Below are positions 26,657 to 35,860 of a stretch of 62,342 bases of DNA, piece after piece. Position numbers and translations under genes: made by a program. The notes beneath the pieces were generated by a model. It was not told the DNA's origin. It saw only the letters and a list, made by a program, of their open reading frames with translations, and made no database searches. The stretch comes from Streptacidiphilus sp. ASG 303 (GTDB lineage Bacteria; Actinomycetota; Actinomycetes; Streptomycetales; Streptomycetaceae). The stretch spans positions 1 through 62,342 of the forward strand of contig NZ_JAJLRA010000032.1 of assembly GCF_020991365.1 (NCBI RefSeq). Reading direction: 5' to 3'. Every line of letters begins with the position of its first letter. Position 1 is the first letter of the stretch.

Positions 26657-26701
26657 TGTGAAGCAGGTGTGAGCGTGATCGCTCACCGCGGGTTCACCCG
26701 C
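26657..26701. promoter_or_regulatory. Candidate response-regulator binding sites
   Basis: In the divergent gap, TGTGA occurs at 26657 and again at 26668, an 11-bp direct-repeat spacing typical of OmpR/PhoB-family dimers. The second copy runs into the inverted repeat GTGAGCG-TGAT-CGCTCAC (26669-26686). A further repeat, GCGGGT-TC-ACCCGC, follows at 26688-26701. Together these are good candidates for control of both divergent operons. Confidence 0.45.
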
Positions 26702-26782
26702 GCACGGCTTCACTGCTGCCGACTGCCCCGGTGGTACGAGCCCGACAGCGCTCGGCCGGGGCCTTCGAGAGGTGGTGCGGCC

Positions 26783-27348
26783 GTGACGCCACGGGTGAGA
26801 CGGCACGGGGCCCTGGTGGGTCTGGGACTGACGGCGACGCTGCTGCTGTCGGCGTGCGGCGCGGACAAGCAGGTCGGCGTCGCCTCGGCCGACGGGCCGG
26901 CGAAAGCCGGCGTGAAGGCGTCGGCCACCAGCAAGGTGAAGAACATCGACGAGTGGATCGCCTACACGAAGTGCCTGCGCGACCACGGCATGGACGTGCG
27001 GGATCCCGAACCGGACCACGACCCGGACCAGCCCCTCCTGGTGGACTCCAAGGGGAAGTCGCTTCCGGAGTCCGACCTGCCTGCGTATCACGCCTGCCGG
27101 GACAAGCAGCCGCACGAGGAGTGGACTCCGGAGCCCCCGACCGCGAAGGAACTGCAGCAGGCCAGGGATCTGGCGAAGTGCATGCGCGCTGAGGGGGTCA
27201 AGGACTACGCGGACCCCGATCCCGAAACCGGGGTCATGGGGGGGACCCCCTGTCCATCCGCAAGGTCATGATGCAGCCCGGATTCGAGAAGGCCATGCAG
27301 AGCTGCACCCAGAAGCTGGGCCTTGTCAACGAGCACCCGGGCGGATGA
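26783..27348 (+). pseudogene. Frameshifted lipoprotein of the efflux operon
   Basis: The reading frame starts at a GTG with a lipoprotein signal (LLLSACG) and continues through two Cys-containing repeats (TKCLRDHGMDVRDPEPD and AKCMRAEGVKDYADPDPE) to about codon 152. In a run of seven G (27238-27244) the frame then fails and stops at 27271. Adding one G restores a C-terminus with SIRKVMMQPGFEKAMQSC and a stop at 27346-27348 that overlaps the next gene's ATG as ATGA. The coupling shows that the restored frame is ancestral. It may be an indel in the strain or a sequencing slip. The role in the efflux system is unknown. Confidence 0.8.
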
Positions 27349-28433
27349 GCCGCCGCCGGGGCTCCGGGCGGAGCCATGACGACGAAGGCCGTACTCGGCG
27401 CGGCCGCACGGCGATGTGGGCGACGGCCGCAGTGGTGTCGGCCCTCGCCGCCACAGGTGCGGCGCTCTTCGCCACCGGGACCTTCGGGCACGAGCAGCAG
27501 ACGCCCACGGGCCAGGTCCACACGGCGACCGTGGTCCGCACCACCCTCGTCGACCAGGTGATGTTCCAGGGCAAGCTGGGCACCGGCACGGCGACGGCAC
27601 TGCCCGTCCGCGCCCAGGGCACGGTCACCTGGCTGCCCGCCACCGGGTCGGTGCTGCGACGCGGTGACGCGGTGGTCCGGATCGACAACCTCCCGGTGAC
27701 GCTGCTGTACGGCGGCCTGCCCGCCTACCGGGAGCTCAAGAAGGGCACCACGGGTGCGGACGTGCTGCAGTTCACCACGAACCTGCGGGCCCTCGGGTAC
27801 GTGGGATTCGCGGTGGGGGACCACTACGACAGCGGAGTCGTCGCCGCCGTCGACCGGTGGCAGAAGGCCCTCGGACGCCCCGTCACCGGAAGGATCGCGC
27901 TCGGCGACGTGGTGTACGCGCCCGGGCCACGCACCGTGACCAAACAGCTCTCCGGGCTCGGCACCCCCGCGGCGGAGCAGGTGGTGTCGGTCGCGGGCAC
28001 CTCGCGCGTCGCCGTGCTGAACGTCCCGGAGGACGATGTGGCCCTGCTGCACAAGGGAACCGGGCTGACGCTGCGGCTGGCCGACGGCACCCGGACCGAG
28101 GCGACGGTCTCCACGATCGCCGCGGAGAGTTCCCCCTCCGCCGAAGGCGGCGACAGCAGGACCGTCACCGCGTCCATCACCGAGCAGAGCCGCGCCCGCG
28201 GCGCCACCGGGCCGGTGGTCGCGGAGATGGTGAAGGAACGGCACGCCGGCGTGCTCGCCGTCCCGGTCGAAGCCCTGCTGGCCCTCTCGGGGGGCGGTCA
28301 CGGAGTCGAGGTCGTCGACGCCGCGGGAGCCGGCCGTGTCGTCGCCGTCAGGCCCGGCCTGTATGCCGACGGCAAGGTCGAGGTCAGCGGTGCCGGCCTG
28401 GCCGAGGGCATGAAGGTGAAGGTGGCCGAGTGA
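27345..28433 (+). CDS. Membrane-fusion adaptor with peptidoglycan-binding domain
   Basis: The 362-residue product has one N-terminal membrane helix (about 25-47), a lipoyl/HlyD-like beta region around [19 protein letters not shown], a PG_binding_1-like helical insert ([20 protein letters not shown], described here by its [12 protein letters not shown] core) and C-terminal beta domains. It is the adaptor type found with MacB-like exporters in Gram-positive actinobacteria, where it probably links the permease to the cell wall. ATGA couples it to the upstream lipoprotein frame and GTGA to the ATPase gene. Confidence 0.85.
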   Translation: MSRRRGSGRSHDDEGRTRRGRTAMWATAAVVSALAATGAALFATGTFGHEQQTPTGQVHTATVVRTTLVDQVMFQGKLGTGTATALPVRAQGTVTWLPATGSVLRRGDAVVRIDNLPVTLLYGGLPAYRELKKGTTGADVLQFTTNLRALGYVGFAVGDHYDSGVVAAVDRWQKALGRPVTGRIALGDVVYAPGPRTVTKQLSGLGTPAAEQVVSVAGTSRVAVLNVPEDDVALLHKGTGLTLRLADGTRTEATVSTIAAESSPSAEGGDSRTVTASITEQSRARGATGPVVAEMVKERHAGVLAVPVEALLALSGGGHGVEVVDAAGAGRVVAVRPGLYADGKVEVSGAGLAEGMKVKVAE

Positions 28434-29182
28434 ACGTCGACCCGGCCCTGGTCGTGCTGGAGCACGTCTCCCGCGCCTACCCCGGCGGCGTCGCCGCGGT
28501 CCGCGACATCAGCCTCACGGTGGCGCTCGGCGAGGCGGTGGCCATCGTCGGCCCGTCCGGCTCCGGCAAGTCGACGCTGCTCAACCTCATCGGGACGCTG
28601 GACGTCCCCACCTCCGGCAGTGTGCGCGTCGACGGGCACGACATCGGGTCCCTGCCCGATCGCTCGCTCTCCGCGCTGCGCGCCCGCACCATCGGTTTCG
28701 TCTTCCAGCAGTTCCACCTGCCGGCCGGCGTGCCGATCAGGGATTCGGTCGCCGACGGGCTCCTGTACTCCGGCACGCCGCTGCGCGAGCGGCGCAGGCG
28801 GGCCTCGGCGGCCCTGGAGCGGGTCGGGCTGGGCCACCGGCTCACGCACCGCCCCCACGAGCTGTCGGGAGGTGAGCGCCAGCGCGCCGCCATCGCCCGG
28901 GCGGTCGTCGGCGAGCCGCCGCTGCTGCTCGCCGACGAGCCCACGGGCAGCCTCGACTCCGCCTCCGGCGCCGGGGTGATGGATCTGCTGGGTGAACTGC
29001 ACGCCGCCGGTACGACGGTCGTGGTCATCACGCACGACAGGGACGTGGCCGCCCGGCTGCCCCGCCGCATCGAGATCCGGGACGGCCGCGTCGTCTCGGA
29101 CGGGGCCGGCCGGCACGGCCTCCCCGGCCACCACGAGGTGTCCTCCGCGGCGGTCGTCACCGGGGAGGTGAGCGCTCGATGA
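28430..29182 (+). CDS. ABC transporter ATPase, MacB/LolD type
   Basis: The 250-residue product is an ABC ATPase with Walker A GPSGSGKS at residues 41-48, Q-loop FVFQQFHL, signature LSGGERQR and Walker [14 protein letters not shown]. The GSLDS ending is typical of LolD/MacB-type ATPases that work with FtsX-like permeases. A GTG start overlaps the adaptor stop (GTGA), and its own stop overlaps the permease ATG. The C-terminal 25 residues extend past the usual end. Confidence 0.95.
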   Translation: MNVDPALVVLEHVSRAYPGGVAAVRDISLTVALGEAVAIVGPSGSGKSTLLNLIGTLDVPTSGSVRVDGHDIGSLPDRSLSALRARTIGFVFQQFHLPAGVPIRDSVADGLLYSGTPLRERRRRASAALERVGLGHRLTHRPHELSGGERQRAAIARAVVGEPPLLLADEPTGSLDSASGAGVMDLLGELHAAGTTVVVITHDRDVAARLPRRIEIRDGRVVSDGAGRHGLPGHHEVSSAAVVTGEVSAR

Positions 29183-30381
29183 GCCGTCGGCCCACTCCGG
29201 CGCGGATGTCCGGACGCGACCTGCTCAGGGTCGGCGGATCCGGGCTGCGCAGCCGGCCGCTGCGGGTCGTCCTGTCCGCCCTCGGCATCGCCGTCGGCAT
29301 CGCCGCGATGGTGGCCGTGATCGGGATCTCCTCGTCCAGCCGCGCGGAGTTGGACCACCGCCTGGACGCCCTGGGGACGAACCTGCTCAGGGTGGCCCCG
29401 GGAACGACGATGGACGGCAAGGAGACCGTGCTGCCCCGCCGCGCGGCCACCATGATCAGGAACATCGGGCCGGTGGAGGAGGTCGCCGAGACCGGGCGGG
29501 TCAAGCACGCGCTGGTCTACCGCAACGAGAAGGTCCCTGCCGCGGAGTCGAACGGCATCGCGGTCTACGCCGCCTCACCGGGGCTGCTCCCCGCACTGCG
29601 GGCGACCCTCGCACACGGTCACTGGCCGAACGCGGCCCAGGCCGACTACCCCGCGGTGGTCCTCGGCGCGGACAGCGCCGCGCGGCTGGGCCTGTCGGAT
29701 CCGCCCCAGGGCACGCAGGTCCTGATCGGCGGAGGCCGGTTCACCGTGGTCGGGGTTCTCGACACGGTCGAGCTGGCACCGGAGCTGGACAGCGCGGCGC
29801 TGGTCGGCTGGCCCGCGGCCCAGCACTATCTGCGCTTCGACGGGCACGCGACCACCGTGTGGATCCGTGCCCGCGAGGACGCGGTGACCGCGGTCCGCGA
29901 CGTACTGGCGGCCACCGCCGACCCGGAGCACCCGGAGCACGTCAAGGTGGCCCGCCCGTCGGACGCCCTGACGGCCAAGCAGGCCGGAGAGGACGCGTTC
30001 ACCGGCCTGCTGCTCGGGGTGGGCGCGGTGGCCCTGCTCGTCGGCGGCATCGGCGTCGCCAACACGATGGTGATCTCCGTCCTGGAACGGCGTTCGGAGA
30101 TCGGCCTGAGACGGGCCCTCGGCGCCACCCGCGGTGCCGTCCGCGGGCAGTTCCTCGTCGAGTCGCTGCTGCTGGCCGTGCTGGGCGGGGCCGGCGGAGT
30201 CGTGCTCGGCACGGCCGTGACGGCGGGTTTCGCCGCCACCCGCGGCTGGCCGTTCGCTCTTCCCCTCTGGGTGCCCTGCGGAGCCCTGGGCGCGACCTCG
30301 GCCATCGGCGCGCTGGCCGGCATCTACCCGGCGGTGCGGGCCGCGCGGATGGCGCCGACAGCCGCGCTGGCCGCCCACTGA
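29179..30381 (+). CDS. FtsX-like ABC permease
   Basis: The 400-residue product has the MacB/FtsX layout: one N-terminal helix ([20 protein letters not shown]), a large extracytoplasmic domain (about 55-265) and three C-terminal helices beginning [21 protein letters not shown], with the cytoplasmic [17 protein letters not shown] loop. It uses ATP hydrolysis by the adjacent ATPase to move or release an envelope substrate, possibly a peptide or lipid. It completes the coupled lipoprotein-adaptor-ATPase-permease operon. Confidence 0.93.
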   Translation: MSRRPTPARMSGRDLLRVGGSGLRSRPLRVVLSALGIAVGIAAMVAVIGISSSSRAELDHRLDALGTNLLRVAPGTTMDGKETVLPRRAATMIRNIGPVEEVAETGRVKHALVYRNEKVPAAESNGIAVYAASPGLLPALRATLAHGHWPNAAQADYPAVVLGADSAARLGLSDPPQGTQVLIGGGRFTVVGVLDTVELAPELDSAALVGWPAAQHYLRFDGHATTVWIRAREDAVTAVRDVLAATADPEHPEHVKVARPSDALTAKQAGEDAFTGLLLGVGAVALLVGGIGVANTMVISVLERRSEIGLRRALGATRGAVRGQFLVESLLLAVLGGAGGVVLGTAVTAGFAATRGWPFALPLWVPCGALGATSAIGALAGIYPAVRAARMAPTAALAAH

Positions 30382-30437
30382 CCGCCCTCCTCACTCCGCC
30401 CTCCTCGCTCCGCCCTCCTCGCTCCGCCCTCCTCACT
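30382..30437. repeat. 14-bp tandem repeat after the efflux operon
   Basis: Four head-to-tail copies of CCGCCCTCCTC(A/G)CT start at the base after the permease stop codon. Outer copies carry A and inner copies carry G at position 12. It is intergenic and the unit length is not a multiple of three. Confidence 0.9.
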
Positions 30438-30469
30438 GCCGTCGCTCCCCACCGGAAGACACGCCCGAG

Positions 30470-31393
30470 ATGACCACGCAGCAATCCACCACGAGAGCCT
30501 CGTCCGGCCCCGGCCGCCCGCCCGGGGCACCCCGGAGAAGCGCCGGCCCCGGCCGCACGCCCCCCGGTCAGGGCCGCGCCGCACGTCGCCGCGCGGGGAG
30601 ACGTCGCCGACGGTCGTGGCGTCTCCCTGCGGTGGTGACGACAGCCCTGGTCGCCGTGGTGTGCGGCGCCGGCCATCTGCTCACGGTGCCCGGCACGCCG
30701 GCTCCGGCCCGCACCGTCGCGGTCCCGCCCACCGCGGAGGCCACCGCCGCCCCCACGAAGCACCCCCCGACGCACACCACGGCCGCCCCGAAGCCCTCCC
30801 CCCCGCCCTCCCCGAAAGCCTCCTATCCCGTGAACGGCCCCGGCACCTACACGTGGGCCAAGGGCACCTCGGAGCGCATCGGCACCAGGGGCAGACTGAT
30901 CCGCTACGCCGTCCGGCTGGAGGACGGCACCAATCTGGACGTCGACGATGTCGCCAAGGAGATCAAGGGGATCCTCGCCGACCCCCGGGGCTGGACCCGG
31001 CACGGCGTGGCCTCCTTCCAGCAGGTGGACCGGCCCCCGTACGAGATGCTCGTCACACTCGCCTCGCCCGGCACGACCGACAGGCTCTGCGCCCGATGGG
31101 GGCTCGACACGGGCGGCGAGGTCAACTGCGGCGTCGCCCCGAACCTGATCGTCAACCTCAGGCGCTGGATCGAGCTGAGCCCCCAGTACGCCGGCCGCCC
31201 CCACGCCTACCACACGCTGATCATCAATCACGAGGCCGGCCACGACCTGGGCTACGGCCACCGCACCTGCCCCGGCCCCGGCCTGCCGGCACCGGCGATG
31301 ATGCAGCAGATCAAAGGCCTCAGGGGCTGCAGGCCCAACCCGTACGTCTACGACAGCGACGGCACGTTCATCGACGGCCCCAAGGTCCCGTGA
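30470..31393 (+). CDS. DUF3152 secreted metzincin-like protein
   Basis: The 307-residue product has a basic N-terminal segment (residues 1-48), one membrane anchor (about 52-73), a Pro/Thr/Ala linker and a C-terminal DUF3152 domain. The domain includes a zinc-protease-type motif HEAGHDLGYGH, with predicted ligands His254, His258 and His264 and catalytic Glu255, the metzincin pattern. A Cys pair before and after it probably forms a disulfide. It is likely an extracytoplasmic membrane-anchored metallopeptidase; no substrate is known to me. Confidence 0.87.
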   Translation: MTTQQSTTRASSGPGRPPGAPRRSAGPGRTPPGQGRAARRRAGRRRRRSWRLPAVVTTALVAVVCGAGHLLTVPGTPAPARTVAVPPTAEATAAPTKHPPTHTTAAPKPSPPPSPKASYPVNGPGTYTWAKGTSERIGTRGRLIRYAVRLEDGTNLDVDDVAKEIKGILADPRGWTRHGVASFQQVDRPPYEMLVTLASPGTTDRLCARWGLDTGGEVNCGVAPNLIVNLRRWIELSPQYAGRPHAYHTLIINHEAGHDLGYGHRTCPGPGLPAPAMMQQIKGLRGCRPNPYVYDSDGTFIDGPKVP

Positions 31394-31771
31394 GCGACCC
31401 TCGAGCGGCCCGTGAGTGACCCGTGGGTGAGGGGCGGCACGTGATACGGGCCCCCGCCTCCCGTCGGCCGCGGTGCGCGCGGACGACCGGGTACGAACCG
31501 GCCGGCACAGAGCGGTCGTGCGCATGGTCGGGCGTGACCCGGGGGGGTCGTGCCCGGCCGGGGCCGCCTCGCCCGGCCGTCACCCCGCGGGCGCGCCGTG
31601 CCCCCGGCGGGGGGGCGGTTGCGGCGAGGCGGCCCGTGCGCGGCAGGGCCGCCTCCGGGAGGACGGCGGCCCTGCACAAAAGGTGCGCATACGGAAAGGC
31701 GGTGGACAGCACACCGGCCGAACCGATAGGCAGACGACCACCACGCATCGATCACCACGGGGGGACAGTCC
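31394..31771. other. Gene-free gap before a lipoprotein gene
   Basis: The first 45 bp contain imperfect GTGAGTGACCC-like repeats. From about 31680 to 31760 the sequence becomes AT-richer (AAAGGTGCGCATACGGAAAGG), where a promoter for the next gene is likely. No reading frame here has codon bias that I would defend. Confidence 0.35.
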
Positions 31772-32317
31772 ATGCGCACAACCGCGTTCGCACGCCGCGG
31801 AGCTCCGGTCCTGCTGGCGGCCGCGCTGCTGGCGGCCTGCTCGGCAGGGCACGGCGGCACCGCGGCGCCGGTCTCCGACGACGCCACCCCGGCTGCGGCT
31901 CCGGCCTCCCCCGGCGGCCCCGCCGCGGAGGACTCCGGGTCACCCGCTGCGGCCCCCGCCGGGTCGTCGAGCCCCTACCCGACCAGCGAGGCGGCGCCCG
32001 GCGCGGCGGTGCCGGCGGTCCGCGACTCCTTCGCCGTGCTCCAGGCGACCTACAACGACGGCTGCGGAACCCCGGGGAACTGCCGGTACTTCCTCACGAG
32101 GGTGCTGACCGACCTCGACGACCTCGGCGCGTCGATGAAGGCGGACCCCCAGGGCGCGGAGCACTTCCACGCCCCCCTCGCCTGGATCGGGGCCATGCAG
32201 GCGGCTCTCGGCGGCGACGTCTCCTTCCCCAACCTCAGGCGGCACCAGGACCTCCTCGTCGGCACCCGGGACAGGATCAACACGTGGATGCAGTCGCACC
32301 CCGAGGACTACCGCTGA
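31772..32317 (+). CDS. Putative lipoprotein of unknown function
   Basis: The 181-residue product has a clear lipoprotein signal (LLAAALLAACS, predicted lipidated Cys23), an Ala/Pro/Ser linker to about residue 75 and a helical C-terminal domain with a CGTPGNC cysteine pair. I do not recognise the domain. GGGGGGAC-like purines lie before the ATG. It stands alone between the DUF3152 gene and the damaged phosphatase gene. Confidence 0.75.
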   Translation: MRTTAFARRGAPVLLAAALLAACSAGHGGTAAPVSDDATPAAAPASPGGPAAEDSGSPAAAPAGSSSPYPTSEAAPGAAVPAVRDSFAVLQATYNDGCGTPGNCRYFLTRVLTDLDDLGASMKADPQGAEHFHAPLAWIGAMQAALGGDVSFPNLRRHQDLLVGTRDRINTWMQSHPEDYR

Positions 32318-32393
32318 GCCCCCTCCCGCCCGGGGAACGCGCCCTCCCCGTTCCCGCCGGAGCGCCACGGCGCCACCGCACGGCGCTCGAGCC

Positions 32394-32832
32394 GTGACGG
32401 CCTCCACCTGGGACCCCGCGGCGGCGGGTGTGCTGCGCCTGCCCTCGGGCCGGCGCGTTCCCACGCCTCGCGCAGCGCCTCCCGGGCCGCGGCCCGCCCG
32501 GACCGCCGCCGGACTTCGCCCTCCACCTGCTGGGCCGCCGGCCCGCGCCCGTGCCCTGGGAGGCCCGGTGGCTGCGATGGCCCGACTTCCGGCTGCCGTC
32601 CGACCGGGCCGCGGCCCGGGAGGCGCTGCGCGAGGCGTGGGAACGCGCCGGGTCCGAACGCGTCGAGGTCGCCTGCGGCGGCGGGCGCGGCCGGACCGGC
32701 ACCGCCCTGGCCTGTCTCGCCGTGCTCGACGGCGTTCCCGGGCCCGAGGCGGTCGCCTACGTCCGCGCGCACTACGACCCGCGCGCCGTCGAGACGCCCT
32801 GGCAGCGCCGCTTCGCCGCCGCCTTCGCCTGA
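32394..32832 (+). pseudogene. Disrupted tyrosine-phosphatase-like gene
   Basis: The N-terminal segment (GTG at 32394: TASTWDPAAAGVLRLPSGRRV) and the C-terminal part lie in different frames. The C-terminal part contains PWEARWLRWPDFRLP, the phosphatase loop VACGGGRGRTG with a C-x5-R signature, and VETPWQRRF. Between them, the stretch that should encode the RGRG-like segment is replaced by an exact inverted copy of the gene's own downstream sequence. A shorter frame from about 32428 still covers the catalytic loop, so a truncated protein could be made. In intact actinobacterial relatives, as I recall them, both parts are one roughly 140-residue protein. Confidence 0.7.
32450..32651. repeat. Perfect 47-bp inverted repeat inside one gene
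   Basis: Positions 32450-32496 are the exact reverse complement of 32605-32651, with a 108-bp spacer. The right arm encodes conserved protein sequence in the correct frame (RAAAREALREAWERAG); the left arm does not, so the left arm is the newcomer. The pair could form a very stable cruciform or RNA hairpin. Confidence 0.97.
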
Positions 32833-33101
32833 CACGCCCTCACCCTGGTCCCGGAGGAGGTCGACCGGTGTCGCGGCCGCCGGCGCCACGGCGCCGCGGA
32901 GGAACGCGCGAACCGTCCCCGTCCCCAGCCGCGGCCCGGGCCCGCTGCCGGACGGCAGCGGCACCTTCCGAGAGGAGCGGCCGCCACCGCCTCCGCGAAG
33001 ACCGCACCGGCCCCCAATTCTTCATATCCTCGAACTCGCCCGGCACTTGACGCGGGAGCACATGTGCTGAATCATTCAGGCGGTAAGGATGTGAGATTCA
33101 G

Positions 33102-33374
33102 GTGAATTCCGACAGCACTTCCCCATCGGGCGGCACCTCTCGGATACGGGCGATTCCGCACACCATTTCCGCCGTCACCGAGGCCCTTCCTCATGCCCGA
33201 CGCGGAGATTTCCGCGCCGCCGTGGCCGGGGCCGGGGAGGGGGGCGGCCTGGACACGGTGATGACCGCATGGTGGCTCGAAGCCATGTTCGAGTCGGTCC
33301 CCGGGCGGGACCAGCGCCTCGACGACACCGTCGCCGCAGTGGGGCTCGTCGAGCTTCCGGAGGAGGAAGGCTGA
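33102..33374 (+). CDS. Small acidic protein, possible antitoxin-like partner
   Basis: The 90-residue product is acidic and mostly helical after residue 15, with ALPHARRGDFRAAVAGA and a WWLEAMFESVPGRDQRL block. I do not recognise it firmly, though the pattern recalls small actinobacterial antitoxin-like DUF proteins. The GTG start has only a weak ribosome site. Codons are less GC3-biased than neighbours. Its stop overlaps the next ATG as TGATG, so the two genes are coupled. Confidence 0.6.
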   Translation: MNSDSTSPSGGTSRIRAIPHTISAVTEALPHARRGDFRAAVAGAGEGGGLDTVMTAWWLEAMFESVPGRDQRLDDTVAAVGLVELPEEEG

Positions 33375-33682
33375 TGCAGCCCGACTCGACGGGCTGGAAA
33401 GCGGTCATCCAGATCACGGCCTCCGAAGTGCTCAACGGGATGCGGGACGCAGGCCGCGTCGAGCTGCGCGACAGCATCATCCGCTTTCTCCGCGCGCTGG
33501 CGATCGAGGTCGGCACCACGGTCACGTCCGGCCACCCGCCGCCGGGCCTGCCCATGACCATTCGAGGCGTCACCTGGTACAGCGTGCACGTATTCAACGA
33601 TCCCGTATTCTTCAACTACAGCATCTACCCGGAAGAACGGCAGATCAGGATCTGCGACTTGATCTGGGTGGAGGCCCTGTGA
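33374..33682 (+). CDS. Small protein coupled to the acidic partner
   Basis: The 102-residue product has an N-terminal helix region and a strand-rich C-terminal half (TWYSVHVFND, FFNYSIYPEERQIRICDLIWVE). The alternating strand pattern is like RelE/ParE toxins, but catalytic residues cannot be assigned. The start is set by the TGATG overlap. Together with the upstream acidic gene it has the size, order and coupling of a type II toxin-antitoxin pair. This is inference, not family recognition. Confidence 0.6.
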   Translation: MQPDSTGWKAVIQITASEVLNGMRDAGRVELRDSIIRFLRALAIEVGTTVTSGHPPPGLPMTIRGVTWYSVHVFNDPVFFNYSIYPEERQIRICDLIWVEAL

Positions 33683-33697
33683 ATTTTTCCACCGTTC

Positions 33698-34096
33698 GTG
33701 GGGGCCGATGGCGGGAATGGGGAAGAGGCACGGTTCCCGCAGGTGCCGCCTTCAGGACGCATGACACAACGGCGGGACAAAGCCACAGTCGGCCGCGGCC
33801 CGGAAGGCGTTGACCGTCCCCCGACCGTGACCTCGGACGTCTACCCCGAGAACGACTCGGGCGGCGGCGCGGGCGTACCCGGCACCTTCACCTTCACCCC
33901 CGAGGTCAAGGGCGCGGTCAGCTCCACGTACTCCGTCAACCGGGACGAGGGCACCACGGTGCAGGCCGGCGCCCGCAGCGGGGCGCAGATCTCGTGGACC
34001 CCGCCCGAGAGCGGCTGGTACGCCCTGCAGGTCCACGGCACCATCAAGGACGGGGCCAGGACGGCTTCGGCCTTCTGCTCCTTCACCGTCAACTGA
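33698..34096 (+). pseudogene. Remnant of a secreted Ig-like/LamG repeat protein
   Basis: From about residue 41 the frame reads PPTVTSDVYPENDSGGG, then GVPGTFTFTP and SGWYALQVHG. This is the Ig-like repeat seen, as I recall, at the C-termini of large streptomycete LamG/DNRLRE surface proteins. There is no signal peptide, and the first 40 residues look like out-of-context sequence. It is best read as the surviving tail of a much larger gene, possibly trailing the toxin-like pair upstream. Expression as a 132-residue protein cannot be excluded. Confidence 0.55.
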
Positions 34097-34263
34097 CGTG
34101 TTCTGCAGGTCCGGAGGGGCGCAGGCTGCGGCCTGCGCCCCTCCGGCGCACCACCGGGCGTGGTGCCGCGCGGTCCTCCTCGACGGCGGGCAGGCGCCGG
34201 GCCACCCGGGCGGAGGGGGCGCGGGGCGCGCCGGGTGTCGGCGGCACCCCTTACGGTGCGGCC

Positions 34264-34761
34264 ATGAGCATGATCGGGCACTACCTGCGCGTCACGCCGG
34301 CCGAGCTCGACCGGGCCGTCAAGGACCCGGGTTGGGCGCTGGAGCACATCGAACAGGTTCAGGACGCAGAAGAAAAGACGGACTTCCCCGCCTCGGAAGC
34401 GCGGCACTTCAGCACCGACAAGTGCTGGGACGTGCTGGGCTTCCTCCTGCGCCGCGCCGCCTTTCCCGTCGATGTCGTGCATGGCGACGAGCCCGTCACG
34501 GACGACGACTGGGGCTACGGGCCACCCATGTGCCTCCCGGCCGACCGTGTCCGCTTCGCTGCCGGGAATCTCGACCGGGTCGGCTACGACGACCTGGTCC
34601 GAGGAGTCGATCCCGCGGAAGTGGGCCGGGCAGGGGTCTATCCCTTCATCTGGGACCGCCCCGAGGCCCTGGAGTGGGCCCGCAGCCGGTACGACTCCCT
34701 GGTGGCCTTCTTCTCAGCAGCAGCACGCACGGGTGATGCACTGCTGATCTGGCTGGACTGA
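34264..34761 (+). CDS. DUF1877 (YfbM-like) family protein
   Basis: The 165-residue cytoplasmic product resembles the DUF1877 family: MSMIGHYLRVTPAEL at the N-terminus, DKCWDVLGFLL in the middle and a C-terminal LVAFFSAAARTGDALLIWLD. The family has no established biochemical role and often appears near polymorphic-toxin or accessory loci, which fits the neighbouring remnants. A second ATG two codons downstream is possible as start. Confidence 0.8.
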   Translation: MSMIGHYLRVTPAELDRAVKDPGWALEHIEQVQDAEEKTDFPASEARHFSTDKCWDVLGFLLRRAAFPVDVVHGDEPVTDDDWGYGPPMCLPADRVRFAAGNLDRVGYDDLVRGVDPAEVGRAGVYPFIWDRPEALEWARSRYDSLVAFFSAAARTGDALLIWLD

Positions 34762-35035
34762 ACCTCGCTCCACACGTTCGGGGAGGCTTCCCGCCGCCTG
34801 CCTGAACCCCCGCTCGCGCTCGTCAGCCGGTCCTCGTCCGGCCGGGCCGGTGCGCCGGCGTCCGGAGACATCGTGCGCCATCACGGCGGGGAGCGCGCCG
34901 TCCTCCCCGGCTGCGGCCGGTCGCGCCGAACGCTGGTGCGGACGCCGCCGTACGCGCGCCCTGGCCCACCTGCGAGGTCCCCGGACCGGAACACGGCCGA
35001 CCGGCCCGGCCCGCGGACAGCCCCGCGGGAATCCC

Positions 35036-35620
35036 TCAGAGGTCCCAGGCCCGGGGGCGGTCGAGCGCCTCCCACTCCGACCGCAGGATGCCCAGCACGG
35101 CGAGGTCCTTGCGGCTCCCCCTGTGCAGGCAGGCCGAACGGCGTGTCCCCTCCTGCACGAACCCGGCGTTGGCGAGGGCGGTCAGGCAGGCGGTGTTGTC
35201 GCTGTGGGTGCCGGCCTCGATGCGGTGGAGGGGGAGCTCGCCGAATGCGAGGTCGAGCAGTGCATCGAGCGCGTCCGTGCCCAGGCCCTGTCCCCGCCAC
35301 TGCTCCGCGAGCATGATCGTGACGCTCGCGGTGCCGTCGGCCATGTCCTGATCGACGAGGGCGATGTGGCCGACCGGCGTACCGTCGGGCAGCAGGACCA
35401 CGAAGTCGTCGCGGTCCGTGTCCTCCAGGTCGCGCTCGATGCGCTCGCGGACAGCGGACAGGGACCGGGGCCACACCCCGAGCTCGTGGGCGGCAACGGG
35501 CTCGGACCGCCATGCGTGGACCAGTTCGGCGTCATCGACGTCGAGTGGTGCGAAAGCGGTCCGCCTGCCTCGCCGGCACGGCACCCGCTCCGCCGTCGGC
35601 ACATCGTCCTCGTCCTGCAT
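35036..35620 (-). CDS. GNAT-family N-acetyltransferase (RimJ-like)
   Basis: The product is a GNAT acetyltransferase; the acetyl-CoA loop AEQWRGQGLGTDALDALL gives the Q/RxxGxG/A motif, and HRIEAGTHSDNTACLTALANAGF is the RimJ/RimL-type motif B region (key part NTACLTALANAGF). It could acetylate a protein N-terminus, aminoglycoside or small amine. I choose the start at MQDEDDVPTAERV; a longer frame begins 12 codons upstream with no obvious ribosome site. The 274-bp gap on its downstream side holds no supported gene. Confidence 0.85.
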   Translation of the reverse strand: MQDEDDVPTAERVPCRRGRRTAFAPLDVDDAELVHAWRSEPVAAHELGVWPRSLSAVRERIERDLEDTDRDDFVVLLPDGTPVGHIALVDQDMADGTASVTIMLAEQWRGQGLGTDALDALLDLAFGELPLHRIEAGTHSDNTACLTALANAGFVQEGTRRSACLHRGSRKDLAVLGILRSEWEALDRPRAWDL

Positions 35621-35860
35621 CGTCGGATCATAGGGAGCACCGCCCGCCGGACGCATCCGAGTATCGGCCGCGCGGACGGTGGAGCGGTCCCGGGCGGTGT
35701 CCGGTCCACGGTCCGCGGCCCGGTCCGCCTGCGCCGCCCGCCCTCGGTGTTCCGGGCCGCCGCTGTCGCGGCCGGCGGCCCGGGGACGGTCCGGTCCGGG
35801 CGGCGGGCCACTGCCCGGAGAAGGCCTCCGGGGCAGGGGCTCCTCGGCGTCCGCCCCGGC

